The translations under genes were made by a program, and so were the position numbers. Shown here piece after piece: positions 63,464-64,000 of a DNA stretch of 64,000 bases. The notes under the pieces are model-generated. The model was not told the origin of the DNA. It worked only from the letters and a program-made list of their open reading frames with translations, and ran no database searches. The DNA comes from RHKX01 sp963745755. GTDB lineage: Bacteria > Actinomycetota > Thermoleophilia > Solirubrobacterales > 70-9. Within the stretch, counting starts at the first letter, position 1. Every line of letters begins with the position of its first letter. Location of the stretch: positions 319,536-383,535 of the forward strand of contig CAVUYP010000002.1 in assembly GCA_963745755.1 (NCBI GenBank), written 5' to 3'.

Positions 63464-64000
63464 CTAGCCGATCGCGCGAGCGCCGAGCGGAAAGACGTCC
63501 GTGATCACCCAGGCGTCGACCCGGTCGGGGATGTCGGATCCGGCCGGCAGGCGCAGATCGAGTCCGGTGATGTCGTCGCCGGAACGGCGCAGCGTCGTCA
63601 GGCCGTTGTAGTCGAGCGGCAGCGGCTGGTCGGTGGCGGCATCGACGAGCATCACGTCGGCCGTGTGGCGCCTGGTGGCGAACCTCGCTCCCCGGTCGAG
63701 GTCGAGCCGGACCCGTACCGAGCCGTCCGATCCGGCGGTCGGCCGGTCGAGCGTCACCGATCCGATCCCGACGCCCTTCGGCCGCCGGTTGGCCGAGCCG
63801 CTGTAGTCGCTGGTCAGATAGGAGCCGCCGGCGATCAGCTTCTGCTCCTGATTGCAGAGGCCGGCGACGATCAGGGCGGTGCCGAGATTCGGCACGTCCG
63901 GCAGTTGACCTCGCCGTAGACGGCGGCGCCCGGACCGACGCGACCGTCCGTGTCGAGGCGGCCGCGGAACTGCAGCTGCTGCAACGGGACGGGACCGAAC
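63464..64000 (-). CDS. Unknown beta-rich protein, N-terminal part beyond the window, one frameshift
   Basis: From the window edge the minus strand reads FGPVPLQQLQFRGRLDTDGRVGP, GAAVYGEVNC, then after a shift near 63905 DVPNLGTALIVAGLCNQEQKLIAGGSYLTSDYSGSANRRP and so on to RVDAWVITDVFPLGARAIG. Asp-rich loops and regular Val/Leu alternation suggest beta-sandwich repeats. I do not recognise the family. The upstream part and any signal peptide are outside the window. The 190 nt between it and the collagen-like gene are A+T-rich for this genome and contain no ORF. Confidence 0.45.
   Translation of the reverse strand, partial: VRSRPVAAAAVPRPPRHGRSRRSGRRRLRRGQLPDVPNLGTALIVAGLCNQEQKLIAGGSYLTSDYSGSANRRPKGVGIGSVTLDRPTAGSDGSVRVRLDLDRGARFATRRHTADVMLVDAATDQPLPLDYNGLTTLRRSGDDITGLDLRLPAGSDIPDRVDAWVITDVFPLGARAIG

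Overview
The window looks like a chromosomal segment of a very high G+C actinobacterium, most likely class Thermoleophilia (Solirubrobacterales-like). The evidence is extreme third-position G+C bias, frequent GTG starts, the conserved order tlyA-nadK-recN-steA-mctB-...-pyrG-...-xerD that I know from actinobacteria such as Mycobacterium, and a collagen-like membrane-anchored family common in that class. Many core genes have a TAnnnT-type -10 box 6-8 nt before their start codon and no Shine-Dalgarno sequence, which points to widespread leaderless mRNAs.

Layout. 0-6.4 kb: edge of a cyclopropane-fatty-acid-synthase-like gene, YidC-type insertase, an SDR, an MFS exporter and a 912-aa secreted protein of unknown function. 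6.5-10.9 kb: efp, nusB, an xseB-like gene, a prenyl diphosphate synthase and dxs (isoprenoid supply). 11-12.6 kb: a secreted His-rich peptide, a methyltransferase and a structured leader before tlyA. 12.6-24.4 kb: tlyA, nadK, recN, steA, mctB, a MraY/WecA-like membrane protein, pyrG, an M20 peptidase, a DUF3866 gene and xerD. 24.5-30.2 kb: mutM, an S58-type peptidase, recO, dgt and dnaG, with a large palindrome before dnaG. 30.2-34.1 kb: a tightly overlapped three-gene operon (GATase-like/DUF6421-like fusion, SDR, threonine-aldolase-like PLP enzyme), followed by tRNA-Asn. 34.4-47.4 kb: glycosyltransferase, SDR, thioredoxin-like lipoprotein, small membrane proteins, acyl-CoA carboxylase beta subunit, PfkB kinase, a PAS-PAS-GAF-GGDEF diguanylate cyclase, an ABC-2 exporter and a YeeE/YedE transporter.

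47.6-64 kb is accessory. It starts at a tRNA(CAU) gene followed by a broken tyrosine integrase, and it also holds a 3' fragment of another tRNA gene, secreted carbohydrate-active and peptidase-like proteins, a LuxR-type AAA regulator, broken hydrolase and nucleotidyl-cyclase fragments, and three copies of a palindromic repeat.

A dominant oddity is single-base frameshifts in otherwise intact, conserved genes. About twenty lie between 20.8 and 31.2 kb, almost all readable as +1 insertions, whereas 3.7-20.8 kb is free of them. This pattern looks more like local sequence error than gene decay, so coordinates of those genes are given for the reconstructed full-length gene. All assignments are from reading the sequence and from memory of protein families; no database search was run.
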